Positions 14,955 through 22,808 of a stretch of 36,159 nt of DNA are shown here, piece after piece. The stretch covers positions 1 through 36,159 of the forward strand of contig CANPTW010000027.1 in the NCBI GenBank assembly GCA_947577075.1, written 5' to 3'. A program made the translations under genes and the position numbers. The stretch's first letter is position 1. Every line of letters starts with the position of its first letter. Below the pieces are notes generated by a model that was given only the letters and a program-made list of their open reading frames with translations, made no database searches and had not been told where the DNA came from. The DNA is from an uncultured Oscillibacter sp. Lineage in GTDB: Bacteria; Bacillota; Clostridia; Oscillospirales; Oscillospiraceae.

Positions 14955-16343
14955 ATGGATACGATGATTCGAAACGGCAAACTCGTCATTCCCCGGTTAG
15001 GAATTATGGAGGCCGAACTTGCCATCAAAGATGGGAAAATTGCCGCCATCCTTGACCGTGGAGCCGCCTGCCCGGCCGCCAGCACGATCGACGCTTCCGG
15101 TAAATATATCTTCCCCGGCTGCATCGATCCTCATGTGCATTGGGGGTGCTATCAAGACATGGGCGCCGACACCAGGCTGGAAAGCGCCGCCGCCGCGATT
15201 GGCGGATACACCACGGTTTTGCAATACCGCCGTACGCCAGGGCCTGATTTTGACCCGCAGTATGTTCAGCAGCTGTTAGACGTCATAACGCCAAACAGCT
15301 ACATTGACTACGGGCTCCAGCTCTTCATTACCAAGCAGGATCATAAAAACAGCGTAAAGCGGGCTGTAGAGGAGATGGGCGTCAGCTCCTTCAAGTTTTT
15401 TACCACCGAGCGGAACATTGATGTGGACATCCGCGGCTTGAGGGATTCCGGTATCCCGGAACCCTATACGGACGGCTTTATGTACGAGAGCATGCTGGAA
15501 CTGGCAAAGTACGACGGCAAGGTGGTCGCGAACTTCCATCCGGAAAACATCGAGCTGGTGGAAACCATTGCCCCCCAGGTCAAGGCGTCGGGAAAGCAGG
15601 GGCTTGCTGCTTGGGACTGTGTCCGTCCGGAGATGGCGGAGGCGGAAGCCATTACCCGCTTGGCCTATTTCGCCGGAAAAACGGGTTGCCCCCTTTACTG
15701 TGTGCACATTAGCTGCGGGGAAGCCGCCGACAAAATCGCCAAGGCCAAAAAAGAAAACCCCAGAATCTGGGGGGAAACCACGCCGCATTATCTGGTCCTG
15801 AATACGGAATCCCCGTGCGGAGAGCTGGGTAAGGTGAACCCGCCCTTACGGGAAAAGCGGAACAACGATCTTCTCTGGGCGGCGCTCCGCGACGGCACAT
15901 TGGACACGGTGGGTTCCGATAACTGCGCGTGCCTCCGCAGCGATAAGGACGGTTCGATCTGGGAGGCCGCCTGCGGATTTCACGGCACCGGCACCATGCT
16001 TCCCGTCCTTCTCAGCGAAGGCTATCACAAAGGGAAAATCAGTTTGGAGCGGATCGCCGAGGTCACCTCCTACAATGTGGCCAAAATCTTCCATATGCCG
16101 CAAAAAGGGCGCCTTCTGCCCGGTACGGACGCGGACCTTGTCCTGGTGGATCTGGAGAAGGAAAAGGTGGTCAACGCGGCTGATTTGAAGTCCTACTCCG
16201 ATTTCAGCGTCTTTGAAGGCTGGAACCTGAAGGGCTGGCCGGTTATGACGATGGTGCGTGGAAACATCGTGGCGAAGGACGGGGAAATTGTCGGCAGACC
16301 GGACGGCCGGTACTTAAAAAGAAACGCGTTTCTAAACCGATAA
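14955..16343 (+). CDS. Amidohydrolase of the hydantoinase/dihydropyrimidinase/imidase type
   Basis: A 462-residue metal-dependent amidohydrolase. The binuclear-centre ligands are readable: His60 and His62 in DPHVHWG, the probable carboxylated Lys147 in SSFKFF, His195 in FHPEN, His251 in CVHIS and Asp322 in GSDNCA. This is the order seen in D-hydantoinase, dihydropyrimidinase, allantoinase and cyclic imidase, which open a ring C-N amide bond in the cytoplasm. AGGAGG precedes the ATG. The next gene encodes an amidase that would act on the opened product. Substrate is not fixed by these motifs; cyclic imide, hydantoin and dihydropyrimidine are all possible. It is not the enamidase of nicotinate fermentation as far as I can judge, since it looks closer to hydantoinases. 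Confidence 0.88.
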   Translation: MDTMIRNGKLVIPRLGIMEAELAIKDGKIAAILDRGAACPAASTIDASGKYIFPGCIDPHVHWGCYQDMGADTRLESAAAAIGGYTTVLQYRRTPGPDFDPQYVQQLLDVITPNSYIDYGLQLFITKQDHKNSVKRAVEEMGVSSFKFFTTERNIDVDIRGLRDSGIPEPYTDGFMYESMLELAKYDGKVVANFHPENIELVETIAPQVKASGKQGLAAWDCVRPEMAEAEAITRLAYFAGKTGCPLYCVHISCGEAADKIAKAKKENPRIWGETTPHYLVLNTESPCGELGKVNPPLREKRNNDLLWAALRDGTLDTVGSDNCACLRSDKDGSIWEAACGFHGTGTMLPVLLSEGYHKGKISLERIAEVTSYNVAKIFHMPQKGRLLPGTDADLVLVDLEKEKVVNAADLKSYSDFSVFEGWNLKGWPVMTMVRGNIVAKDGEIVGRPDGRYLKRNAFLNR

Positions 16344-16373
16344 AATTCACAAATTATAACAGGAGGAATGAAC

Positions 16374-17054
16374 ATGGAACCTATTTGGAGAGATATGCTT
16401 ACGGAGCACGACAAGAAATGCCTCGCGAACCAATCCTCTTTCCAGCCGCGCCGCGGTCTTGGCCGCAAGCCCGCCATTATTGTCATCGATATGCAAAAGG
16501 CCGTGATCGGCGAGGACAAGCCGATTTACGAGCAGCAGGATCGGTATCCGTACGCCTGTGGCAGCTTTGCCTGGGCGGCAATCCGCCACATCGAAAAGCT
16601 CCTGCCCTATGCCCGCGAACACGGGATTCCCGTCGTTTACAGCAAGCATTGTTTCCGCCCGGAATACGGTTTTGCCGACCGTCCCAAGAACGATGTCTTT
16701 GCCGTGTCCAACCCCGACAGCGACATCATTCCTGAATTGGCCCCCGTGATCCCTGGCGATACAATTGTCGAAAAGCAGGGGCCAAGCGTCTTTTTCTCCA
16801 CCAATGTCAACAACGCCTTGCGCAGCAAAGGGGTGGATACGGTACTGATTGTCGGAAATACCACCAGTGGCTGCGCCAGGGCCACCGCCATCGACGCCTC
16901 CAGCCTGAGCTTTAAAACCGCCTTGATCGAGGAGTGCGTGTTTGACCGTCTGGAAATGGCTCACCGGGCCAACATGTTCGATATCCAATATAAATACTGC
17001 GACGTTTTGCCGATCGCGGAGATTTATGAGTACCTTGAGGGACTGGACAGGTAA
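16374..17054 (+). CDS. Isochorismatase-family amidohydrolase (N-carbamoylsarcosine amidase/maleamate amidase-like)
   Basis: A 226-residue cysteine hydrolase. The triad is Asp39 in VIDMQ, Lys134 in EKQGPSVF and Cys167 in NTTSGCARATAIDA. The TTSGC-RA-A-DA pattern is that of the N-carbamoylsarcosine amidohydrolase/maleamate amidohydrolase branch rather than nicotinamidase. It would release ammonia from an acyclic carbamoyl or half-amide acid. The ATG at 16374 is chosen since AGGAGG lies 7 bases upstream; the ATG at 16368 is one base from that site. It follows the ring-opening amidohydrolase by 30 bases, fitting a two-step cyclic amide degradation. Confidence 0.87.
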   Translation: MEPIWRDMLTEHDKKCLANQSSFQPRRGLGRKPAIIVIDMQKAVIGEDKPIYEQQDRYPYACGSFAWAAIRHIEKLLPYAREHGIPVVYSKHCFRPEYGFADRPKNDVFAVSNPDSDIIPELAPVIPGDTIVEKQGPSVFFSTNVNNALRSKGVDTVLIVGNTTSGCARATAIDASSLSFKTALIEECVFDRLEMAHRANMFDIQYKYCDVLPIAEIYEYLEGLDR

Positions 17055-17063
17055 GGAGCGAAC

Positions 17064-18152
17064 ATGGACATACTTCCCCTATTCAAAAAATATCCAGGAT
17101 TGGCCGCGCTTCCCTTCGTCCGTCTAGGCGAATACCCCACGCCGGCGCAGGAGCTGTTTGGTTTGCCGGAAAGCAGCAACCGAATATTTATCAAGCGCGA
17201 CGATCTTTCGGGCGTGGAATATGGCGGAAACAAAATCCGCAAGTTGGAATTTGCGCTGGGAGAGGCCTGCTTGCTCGGTTCCACAGATGTGATTACGTAT
17301 GGGTGTGACGGCTCCAACCATGCGCTGGCCACCGGGATTTACGCCGGAAAGCTCGGCATGAGAAGTTACTCGATTTTGCGAACGCAGCCGAACGCCCGGT
17401 ATGTGCGAAGCAATCTGAAAAAAAGCTTATATTATGGGATTAACCTATTCCACTGTGAAGACAAAGCGGAAATGGATGCCGTCTCCGACAAGCTCGCCGC
17501 CCAACTGAGGGAAGCTTCCGGAAAAGAACCGTATTTCATTCCTGTAGGAGGCTCCTCCCCTTTAGGAACGGTGGGATTTGTAAACGCCGCATTTGAACTG
17601 AGGGAGCAGGTTGACGCCGGGCTAATTCCCGAGCCGGATTATATTTACGCCGCCGCCGGCACCAATGGCACGGTTGCCGGATTGATGATAGGCCTGCGGG
17701 CTCTTGGAATGAAAACAACGGTAATTCCTGTTCGGGTAAACGATGAGTCCCGGGTTAATTGCGGACAGATTTCACGGCTGATCGACGAAACCACGGCGCT
17801 GCTTCGGTCGTATGATACAAGGTTCCCCGCCATCCGTATTTCGCCGGAAAACATCCCGCTGCGGCACCGTTTTTTTGGAGAGGAATATGCCGGATTTACG
17901 GAGGAGGGTATGGCTGCCGTGCGCCTTCTCGATAAGTGCTGCGGAATTCGGTTGGAAGGAACCTACACCGGGAAAACGCTGGCGGCTATGCTGGAGGCCG
18001 CCACTCAAACACATTCGGGAAAAAATCTGCTCTTTTGGAACACGTTAAATTCCCGCGTGCCGCCGGACGGTCTGGAGAACCTGGATTATCATGCGCTTCC
18101 GAAAGGATTTCACCGTTACTTTGAAACGGATGTCCAGCCTCTGGACAGGTGA
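17064..18152 (+). CDS. PLP-dependent lyase of the D-cysteine desulfhydrase/ACC deaminase family
   Basis: A 362-residue fold-type-II PLP enzyme. The probable Schiff-base residue is Lys57 in YGGNKIRKLEF; Ser84-Asn85-His86 binds the cofactor region, and PVGGSSPLGTVGFV is the glycine-rich phosphate/loop segment. Family members deaminate D-cysteine, ACC, D-serine-type amino acids or L-cysteate, releasing ammonia and a 2-oxoacid. AAGGAG lies close upstream of the ATG and the gene is 9 bases after the amidase. As the last gene of the operon it could deaminate an amino acid freed by the two hydrolases. Substrate unknown. Confidence 0.85.
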   Translation: MDILPLFKKYPGLAALPFVRLGEYPTPAQELFGLPESSNRIFIKRDDLSGVEYGGNKIRKLEFALGEACLLGSTDVITYGCDGSNHALATGIYAGKLGMRSYSILRTQPNARYVRSNLKKSLYYGINLFHCEDKAEMDAVSDKLAAQLREASGKEPYFIPVGGSSPLGTVGFVNAAFELREQVDAGLIPEPDYIYAAAGTNGTVAGLMIGLRALGMKTTVIPVRVNDESRVNCGQISRLIDETTALLRSYDTRFPAIRISPENIPLRHRFFGEEYAGFTEEGMAAVRLLDKCCGIRLEGTYTGKTLAAMLEAATQTHSGKNLLFWNTLNSRVPPDGLENLDYHALPKGFHRYFETDVQPLDR

Positions 18153-18184
18153 GGGAAGAATCGGATAACCCATTACCGCAAATT

Positions 18185-18247
18185 GAATGAAGGTAGGCGT
18201 TTTGAACAGTTTTCTTGGACTGTCCAATATGCCTACCTTCATTTTAT
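18185..18247 (+). terminator. Terminator module, copy 1
   Basis: The arms at 18186-18198 and 18231-18243 form a perfect 13-bp stem (GAAGGTAGGC/GCCTACCTTC core) followed by TTTTATCT. The 3' half holds a palindrome TTGGACTGTCCAA. It ends the lyase-amidohydrolase operon. A homologous module follows the TetR gene at 26531-26593 on the other strand. Confidence 0.85.
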
Positions 18248-18250
18248 CTA

Positions 18251-18282
18251 AAAAGCCTGATTTCATCAGGTTTTTCTTTTTT
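18251..18282 (+). terminator. Second tandem terminator
   Basis: The stem AAAA(G)CCTGA/TCAGGTTTT is followed by TTCTTTTTTCCCC, only a few bases after the first terminator, giving a strong double stop for the rightward operon. Confidence 0.75.
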
Positions 18283-18295
18283 CCCCTGCTACTTC

Positions 18296-18462
18296 TTAGG
18301 GTCGGTTTACATAAACCAAATGTGCGGATTTCCGAGGAAATTTTTTCCGGATGCAAGGCAAAAATCTGCGGGCGGGCTGACGCCCGGCAAAAATTTTTAA
18401 CGCCGCAGACGACAAAATTTGCCGGAAAGACGTGCGTTTGGGCTTATGGGAACAGGCCCTAA
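18296..18462. repeat. Small terminal-inverted-repeat element (element 1)
   Basis: This 167-bp unit starts TTAGGGTCGGTTTACATAA and ends with a sequence whose complement reads TTAGGGCCTGTTCCCATAA, so the ends are imperfect inverted repeats of about 30 bp. The centre has GCGGGCGGGCTGACGCCCG, which is shared with element 3 at 26354-26515. There is no coding capacity. It looks like a MITE-type or structured intergenic repeat. Confidence 0.6.
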
Positions 18463-18595
18463 TTAGGGGCTGTTTGAAACATGGCGAAACGCCCGGCGGC
18501 GGGAGATTTTTTCGCCGGGCGAGGCGGTTTTCCGCAGGATAATCCCCGTGAACTGTGGAAAGATGCGGCAGATGCACCGGCTTCCGCAGTCGAAT
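18463..18595. repeat. Small inverted-repeat element, truncated copy (element 2A)
   Basis: It starts TTAGGGGCTGTTTGAAACAT directly after element 1. It is homologous over about 75 bases to element 2B at 26068, including a CGCCCGGCG/CGCCGGGCG hairpin (about 18490-18521). No matching right-hand repeat is seen, so it is truncated or its end has decayed. The right limit is approximate. Confidence 0.5.
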
Positions 18596-18861
18596 TATAC
18601 AATGCAAAAAGAGGCCGGATGCCCAAAGCGGACATCCGGCCTATAGCGGTAAGATGCATGCAGGCGGTTAAGCGGATCCATGCTCCCGTTTACCGCGCGA
18701 TAGACAGCCGCCTTATCATCCATGACCCGGCAAACCGCGGCATAGGTCTTTGTCAGCCCCTCAACAGCGCCGGCTTTCTTCGGGAACATCTGCGCTTCAA
18801 GCCGGGAGCCCTTGAAAAACCCAATCGGCCCAAGGATTTCGGCGTCAAGGAGCGCCTGCAT
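18595..18861 (-). CDS. Hypothetical small protein, coupled to the dehydrogenase
   Basis: An 88-residue open frame that starts inside a TGATG junction with the dehydrogenase stop, a typical coupled start. Codon use looks like that of neighbouring genes. I do not recognise the protein; it is rich in Ala, Arg and Lys, has no clear membrane segment and carries RLEAQMFPKKAG and KTYAAVCRVMDDKAAVYRAV stretches. The last codons run through the terminator hairpin at 18604-18642, which is unusual and lowers confidence. It could also be chance read-out of a decayed gene. Confidence 0.4.
   Translation of the reverse strand: MQALLDAEILGPIGFFKGSRLEAQMFPKKAGAVEGLTKTYAAVCRVMDDKAAVYRAVNGSMDPLNRLHASYRYRPDVRFGHPASFCIV
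18604..18642 (-). terminator. Terminator of the AtuA-lactonase-GntP-dehydrogenase operon
   Basis: The 10-bp stem AGGCCGGATG/CATCCGGCCT has an 11-base loop and, read on the minus strand, is followed by CTTTTTGC. It ends the leftward operon. Confidence 0.85.
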
Positions 18862-19796
18862 CAGCCGGGTATTTCCCAGTCACGAACTCCCGAAAAATAG
18901 GGGCTTTGTTTGCGGCGTCGGAAATCGTCCGGGTCTTTCTTTGACCAATCGTACAGGCCGATCCCGGCCGTCTGGCCGGTTTTCCCGCTTGCAATCCCGT
19001 CCAAAGTCGTCTGCTGAATCTCCGTGGCGCCGCAGAGGTCCGGATAGACATTGCGGGCAATGGTGCTCTCCAGGTCGAAGCCGACGGCATCGTAGTATTC
19101 CAGCAGGCCGATGGAGGCATAGCGCATACCAACGGCATATTTGACCGCGCGGTCGATATCCTCCGCCGCAGCGACGCCTTGCTCAATCAGGTAGATCGAC
19201 TCGCGAAACAGTGTTTGCGCGAGGCGGTTAACCAAAAAGCCGGGAACGCTCTTTTTTAGCACGACTACCTCGCGATGCAGCTTTGCCAGCAGCGCGCAGA
19301 CGGTCTGCACAGTTTTATCCGAGGTCTGCTCATGACAAACAACCTCTACCAGAGGCAGCATATGTACCGGCTGGAAAGGATGCGCAACCAGGAACCGGGA
19401 CGGGTTTTCAAGCAAGCCCGCCAAAACATCCGCATTGATCGAAGAGGTGGTTGATGCGATTACAGCATCCGTGCCGCAGTGGGCCGTGATTTGATCATAT
19501 ACGCGTTTCTTGACGAAAGCATCCTCGGCAACCGCCTCGAATACCATGCCGCTTCCGGCCAAGGCGGAGGGGTCATTGGTAATGGTAAGCAATGCCATGG
19601 CGCCCGCCTTGTTGGAAGGCGCGGCAAGGCCTTCCTTGATCAAATCATCCCAGTTTTGCGAAATCACCGCCCTGCAGCGGTTAAGCCCGGCTTCTGAGTG
19701 TCCGATCACAACGGTGGGATAGCCGTTTCCGGAAGTCAGGGTTGCCTGGCAGGCGCCAATCGTTCCAGAGCCATAGACCGCAATTTTTGTTTTCAT
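18861..19796 (-). CDS. 3-hydroxyacyl-CoA dehydrogenase-family (lambda-crystallin/hydroxyacid type) dehydrogenase
   Basis: A 311-residue NAD-dependent dehydrogenase. The Rossmann GSGTIG is at residues 9-14, and the catalytic His139 lies in LVAHPFQPVHMLPLVEVV. The HPF-P-H-LPLVEVV pattern is typical of the branch that holds lambda-crystallin/gulonate 3-dehydrogenase and carnitine dehydrogenase, rather than of strict hydroxyacyl-CoA enzymes. It should oxidise a 3-hydroxy acid or acyl-CoA to the 3-oxo compound. GGAGA precedes the ATG. It lies 34 bases downstream of the GntP permease, which may import its hydroxyacid substrate. Confidence 0.87.
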   Translation of the reverse strand: MKTKIAVYGSGTIGACQATLTSGNGYPTVVIGHSEAGLNRCRAVISQNWDDLIKEGLAAPSNKAGAMALLTITNDPSALAGSGMVFEAVAEDAFVKKRVYDQITAHCGTDAVIASTTSSINADVLAGLLENPSRFLVAHPFQPVHMLPLVEVVCHEQTSDKTVQTVCALLAKLHREVVVLKKSVPGFLVNRLAQTLFRESIYLIEQGVAAAEDIDRAVKYAVGMRYASIGLLEYYDAVGFDLESTIARNVYPDLCGATEIQQTTLDGIASGKTGQTAGIGLYDWSKKDPDDFRRRKQSPYFSGVRDWEIPG

Positions 19797-19830
19797 GGAG
19801 GGTTCTCCTTTAAAATAGCGGAAGGCCGAA

Positions 19831-21123
19831 TCAGGCCAGGCCGAACATGGCGCACAGAGGGATCAGCAGCAGAGTTTCGATAATGGGGGCGATTACGGAA
19901 ACGACACAGACATGCCAGTAGCCCTGACGGTGGGTGGTATGGCTGTAGTCCAGAATGTTGCATACGAAACCGCTCTGGGGAGTGGAGTCCAGCGTGCTGG
20001 AGGCCACGACCATGATCCGGTGCAGGGCTTCGGCGTTGACGCCCAAGGCCAGGAACTTCTCGCCCAGAATGGGGCAGGTGATGGCCATACTGCCGGAGGA
20101 GGAATTCATCACGCCTGCCATCAGCATAGTTGCGATACCGGCGATGAGCAGGGGATTGCCGTTCAAGTTCAGGACAAAGTCCGTGACTTCCTGGAAAGCG
20201 GGGGTAGCCGCGACCACAGCGCCGTAACCGGCGGCGGCGGCCGTGATGGAAATGGTCTTCAGCCCGGCGAATACGCTTTCTTGAATCTCACCGCTGACAG
20301 CCTTCAGAGTGCGGGGCATATGGTTGAAGTAGCAGACGAAGGCCGTGATAATGCCGGCGAAGAGGGACGTGACAATGGGCTGCCGGAAGACATTCAGGAC
20401 CACCAGGATTACCAGCATGGGAATCACGGAAACGATCATGGAGGGGCCGCAATTGTCCAGGGCGTTTTCCTTTGTCTGTTCATCCAGCAGCTCAAAGTGT
20501 TCGCCGCGCTTCTGCGCCCGTTTGACGACCCACATGACATACAGCGTGCAGAACACCAGCTTCATCAGGGAGGAGATCAGGCCGGGAGCCGCGGCTGCGG
20601 AAACCGAGGTTGAAAAGTACTGAATGGGAGTGGCGTTCTGGATGGAGGGCGTGAAGGGGGCGGTCATCGTGACGCCGACGCAGCCCACGAAGTAGGCGGG
20701 CGGGAAAAACTTGCGGGGGACGTCCGCTTTGCGGAACATTGCCATGGCCAGAGGATACATGGTAAACATGGCGACAAACAGATTCACACCGCCCAACGTG
20801 AGGATGATGCCGGTGATGATCAGCCCCAGAATGGAGAATCTGTCGCCGAAGGCCCTGAAGATGCCGTTTGCAATGCTGTTCGCGGCCCCGCTGATCTCCA
20901 CCAGCTTGCCGAACAGGGCGCCCAGCATGAACAGCAGGAAGAAGTTCGTTACATAGGTTCCAAAGCCGGTCATGTAGGTGTTGGTAATACCTTCATAAAG
21001 ACTCATCCGCTGGGTAAGCAGCAAGAATGCCGAGGATACGATGGTGGAGATGACAATGGGGACATTTTTCAGAACCAGCGCGATAAACAGTGCGATTGCG
21101 AATACGAGAAAAACAATATTCAT
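19831..21123 (-). CDS. GntP-family permease
   Basis: A 430-residue membrane protein, about 12 helices, of the GntP (gluconate:H+ symporter) type. It shows the usual N-terminal start, a TLGGVNLFVAMFTMYPLA segment, the MAGVMNSSSGSMAITCPILG stretch and the LDSTPQSGFVCNILDYS motif near the end. Family members import gluconate and other hydroxy- or keto-acids. AGGAG lies 6 bases before the ATG. Its place between lactonase-like hydrolases and a hydroxyacid dehydrogenase suggests uptake of a hydroxyacid or lactone. Substrate is inferred only. Confidence 0.85.
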   Translation of the reverse strand: MNIVFLVFAIALFIALVLKNVPIVISTIVSSAFLLLTQRMSLYEGITNTYMTGFGTYVTNFFLLFMLGALFGKLVEISGAANSIANGIFRAFGDRFSILGLIITGIILTLGGVNLFVAMFTMYPLAMAMFRKADVPRKFFPPAYFVGCVGVTMTAPFTPSIQNATPIQYFSTSVSAAAAPGLISSLMKLVFCTLYVMWVVKRAQKRGEHFELLDEQTKENALDNCGPSMIVSVIPMLVILVVLNVFRQPIVTSLFAGIITAFVCYFNHMPRTLKAVSGEIQESVFAGLKTISITAAAAGYGAVVAATPAFQEVTDFVLNLNGNPLLIAGIATMLMAGVMNSSSGSMAITCPILGEKFLALGVNAEALHRIMVVASSTLDSTPQSGFVCNILDYSHTTHRQGYWHVCVVSVIAPIIETLLLIPLCAMFGLA

Positions 21124-21186
21124 ATCATTCTCCTTTCGTAATGGCTGTACGTTTTATACATGGCAATCCCGGGGCCATTGTATATT

Positions 21187-21984
21187 CTATACAGGGGTGT
21201 GGGGAACCGGATACGCCTCGTGCTCCAGGACGGCGGGATCATGCCCGGGAATGATCCTGATGTGCTCATCCCGCTCCAGAGCTTCGATCTTTTCATAGGT
21301 CTTGAAGTATGCCTTCACATCGGAGTGCAGTCCTCCGATGATGTGCCTGAGCTTTGCGTTGCCGGTCCAGTTTTCATAAAGGTTGATGCAGTCGCCGGCC
21401 AGTAAGTACTCGCCGTCCTCGGTGTGAACCAGAACACCCTGCATGCCGTCCGAATGTCCCGGGAGCAGGACCAGGCGGATGCCGTCATCAATCTCCGTGT
21501 CGCCGTCCACCAGTTCCAGTTGATCTTTGGCCTTTACCCAGCTGGATACAACGCCGTACTGCGGGGACTCGTATGTGCCGCGGTGTATGGGCAGGGGGTC
21601 CAATGCGTACTCCAGTTCGCGTTTCTGCACATAGATTTTCTTTCCCGGAAACTTGTGGTTCCCGCAGCTGTGATCCCAGTGCAGATGGGTGCAGATCAAG
21701 TAGTCCAGATCCTCCGGAGCAATCTGAAAGCGCTCTTTGAGAATTGCGGTCAGCTCACAGCCCGCGGGGATGTTCAGCGGCATATGGTATTCAGCGGCCC
21801 ACTCGGCGTCGCACGGGCCGGTGTCCACCAGGATTTTCCGGCCGTTGCTGCCCAGCAGCAGGAATGAGATGAAGGGACAGGTCGTCTTCTTGCCCATGTC
21901 CACCATGTAGGTAAAACTGGATTTATCATGTTCGGGAATTTCACCCAGATAAATGGGGTAAATCCGATAGGTCGCCTTTGGCAT
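21187..21984 (-). CDS. Metallo-beta-lactamase-fold hydrolase, AHL-lactonase-like (copy 2)
   Basis: A 265-residue hydrolase with His100, His102, Asp104 and His105 in the HLHWDH motif, and later LLPGHSDG, LAGDC and IIPGHD metal-ligand segments, so both zinc sites appear complete. The closest named group is the N-acyl-homoserine-lactone lactonase type, which opens lactones. Here it lies in a catabolic operon, so a sugar-acid, hydroxy-fatty-acid or terpenoid lactone is as likely as quorum quenching. It is a paralogue of the gene just upstream, with the metal motif at the same residue numbers. Confidence 0.87.
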   Translation of the reverse strand: MPKATYRIYPIYLGEIPEHDKSSFTYMVDMGKKTTCPFISFLLLGSNGRKILVDTGPCDAEWAAEYHMPLNIPAGCELTAILKERFQIAPEDLDYLICTHLHWDHSCGNHKFPGKKIYVQKRELEYALDPLPIHRGTYESPQYGVVSSWVKAKDQLELVDGDTEIDDGIRLVLLPGHSDGMQGVLVHTEDGEYLLAGDCINLYENWTGNAKLRHIIGGLHSDVKAYFKTYEKIEALERDEHIRIIPGHDPAVLEHEAYPVPHTPV

Positions 21985-22001
21985 AGAGCGCCTCCTCGTG
22001 C

Positions 22002-22778
22002 TTATTTGTGGGGGTAGAGCGGATAATCCAAGACCTTCATATCATGGCCGGGCAGAATCTCCTTGAATTCGATTTTGTCCATTTTCTTGAAAGTCTCCTC
22101 ATATTCGATCAGGTTTACATGGATGCCTGCGGGAACATGACGGTATTTGGCGTTTCCCGCCCAGTTTTCATAGATGTTTACGGTATCGCCGGCGATGAGG
22201 TAATACCCGTCCTCCGTGTTGACGCGTACACACTGGGAACCAGGGGTGTGGCCGGGCGTAAGGAATACTTCGATACCGGGGACGATCTCCTCGTCGCCGT
22301 CCAGAACCACTAGTTTTGTGCCTGCCGCGGCCCACACGGGGCTCAGTCCGCACTGGGGAGACTCATAGGTGTACCAGTGCAGCTCAATGGGATTGATGGC
22401 ATACAAAACTTCCCGTTTCTGCGTGTAAACCTTTTTACCGGGGAAGCAGTCATTGTTCTGGCAGTGGTCCCAGTGCAGATGGGTGCAGATGATAAAGTCG
22501 ATATCCTCAGGCTTCAGGCCCTCTCTTTCCAGCACCTTGAGAATGTGGACTTCAGGGGGAACATCGGCCTCCACATGGCTGTGATACTTTTTGATAACCT
22601 CGTAATTCTTGGGGCCGGTATCCACCAGAATGTTCAATCCGTTGCCCTGCACCAGGAACGAGAGATAGGGGGAATGCATTTTAACGCCGTAATCAAAGGT
22701 GAACGTATGCATGGACTTCTCGTATTTGGTCATCTCACCCAGATATAAAGGCTTAATTGTGTAAGTAGGGATTGCCAT
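22002..22778 (-). CDS. Metallo-beta-lactamase-fold hydrolase, AHL-lactonase-like (copy 1)
   Basis: A 258-residue protein with the HLHWDH motif at residues 100-105, LTPGHTPGSQ, IAGDTVN and ILPGHD, giving a full set of zinc ligands. It matches copy 2 along its whole length (LYLGEM/IYLGEI start, KVYTQKRE/KIYVQKRE, TYESPQCGL/TYESPQYGV, YENWAGNAK/YENWTGNAK), so the pair arose by tandem duplication and has since diverged. AGGAG precedes the ATG. The two may handle different lactones or stereoisomers, or form a heteromer. Confidence 0.87.
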   Translation of the reverse strand: MAIPTYTIKPLYLGEMTKYEKSMHTFTFDYGVKMHSPYLSFLVQGNGLNILVDTGPKNYEVIKKYHSHVEADVPPEVHILKVLEREGLKPEDIDFIICTHLHWDHCQNNDCFPGKKVYTQKREVLYAINPIELHWYTYESPQCGLSPVWAAAGTKLVVLDGDEEIVPGIEVFLTPGHTPGSQCVRVNTEDGYYLIAGDTVNIYENWAGNAKYRHVPAGIHVNLIEYEETFKKMDKIEFKEILPGHDMKVLDYPLYPHK

Positions 22779-22808
22779 TTTGCAGTTCTCCTTTGTTATT
22801 TTTCCGAT

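Noticed and set aside
12163..16343. Complete nicotinate fermentation cluster as in Eubacterium barkeri
   Set aside because: Only the last-step relatives (hydratase pair and lyase) are present. Nicotinate dehydrogenase, 6-hydroxynicotinate reductase, methyleneglutarate mutase and methylitaconate isomerase are absent, and the amidohydrolase looks like a hydantoinase rather than enamidase.
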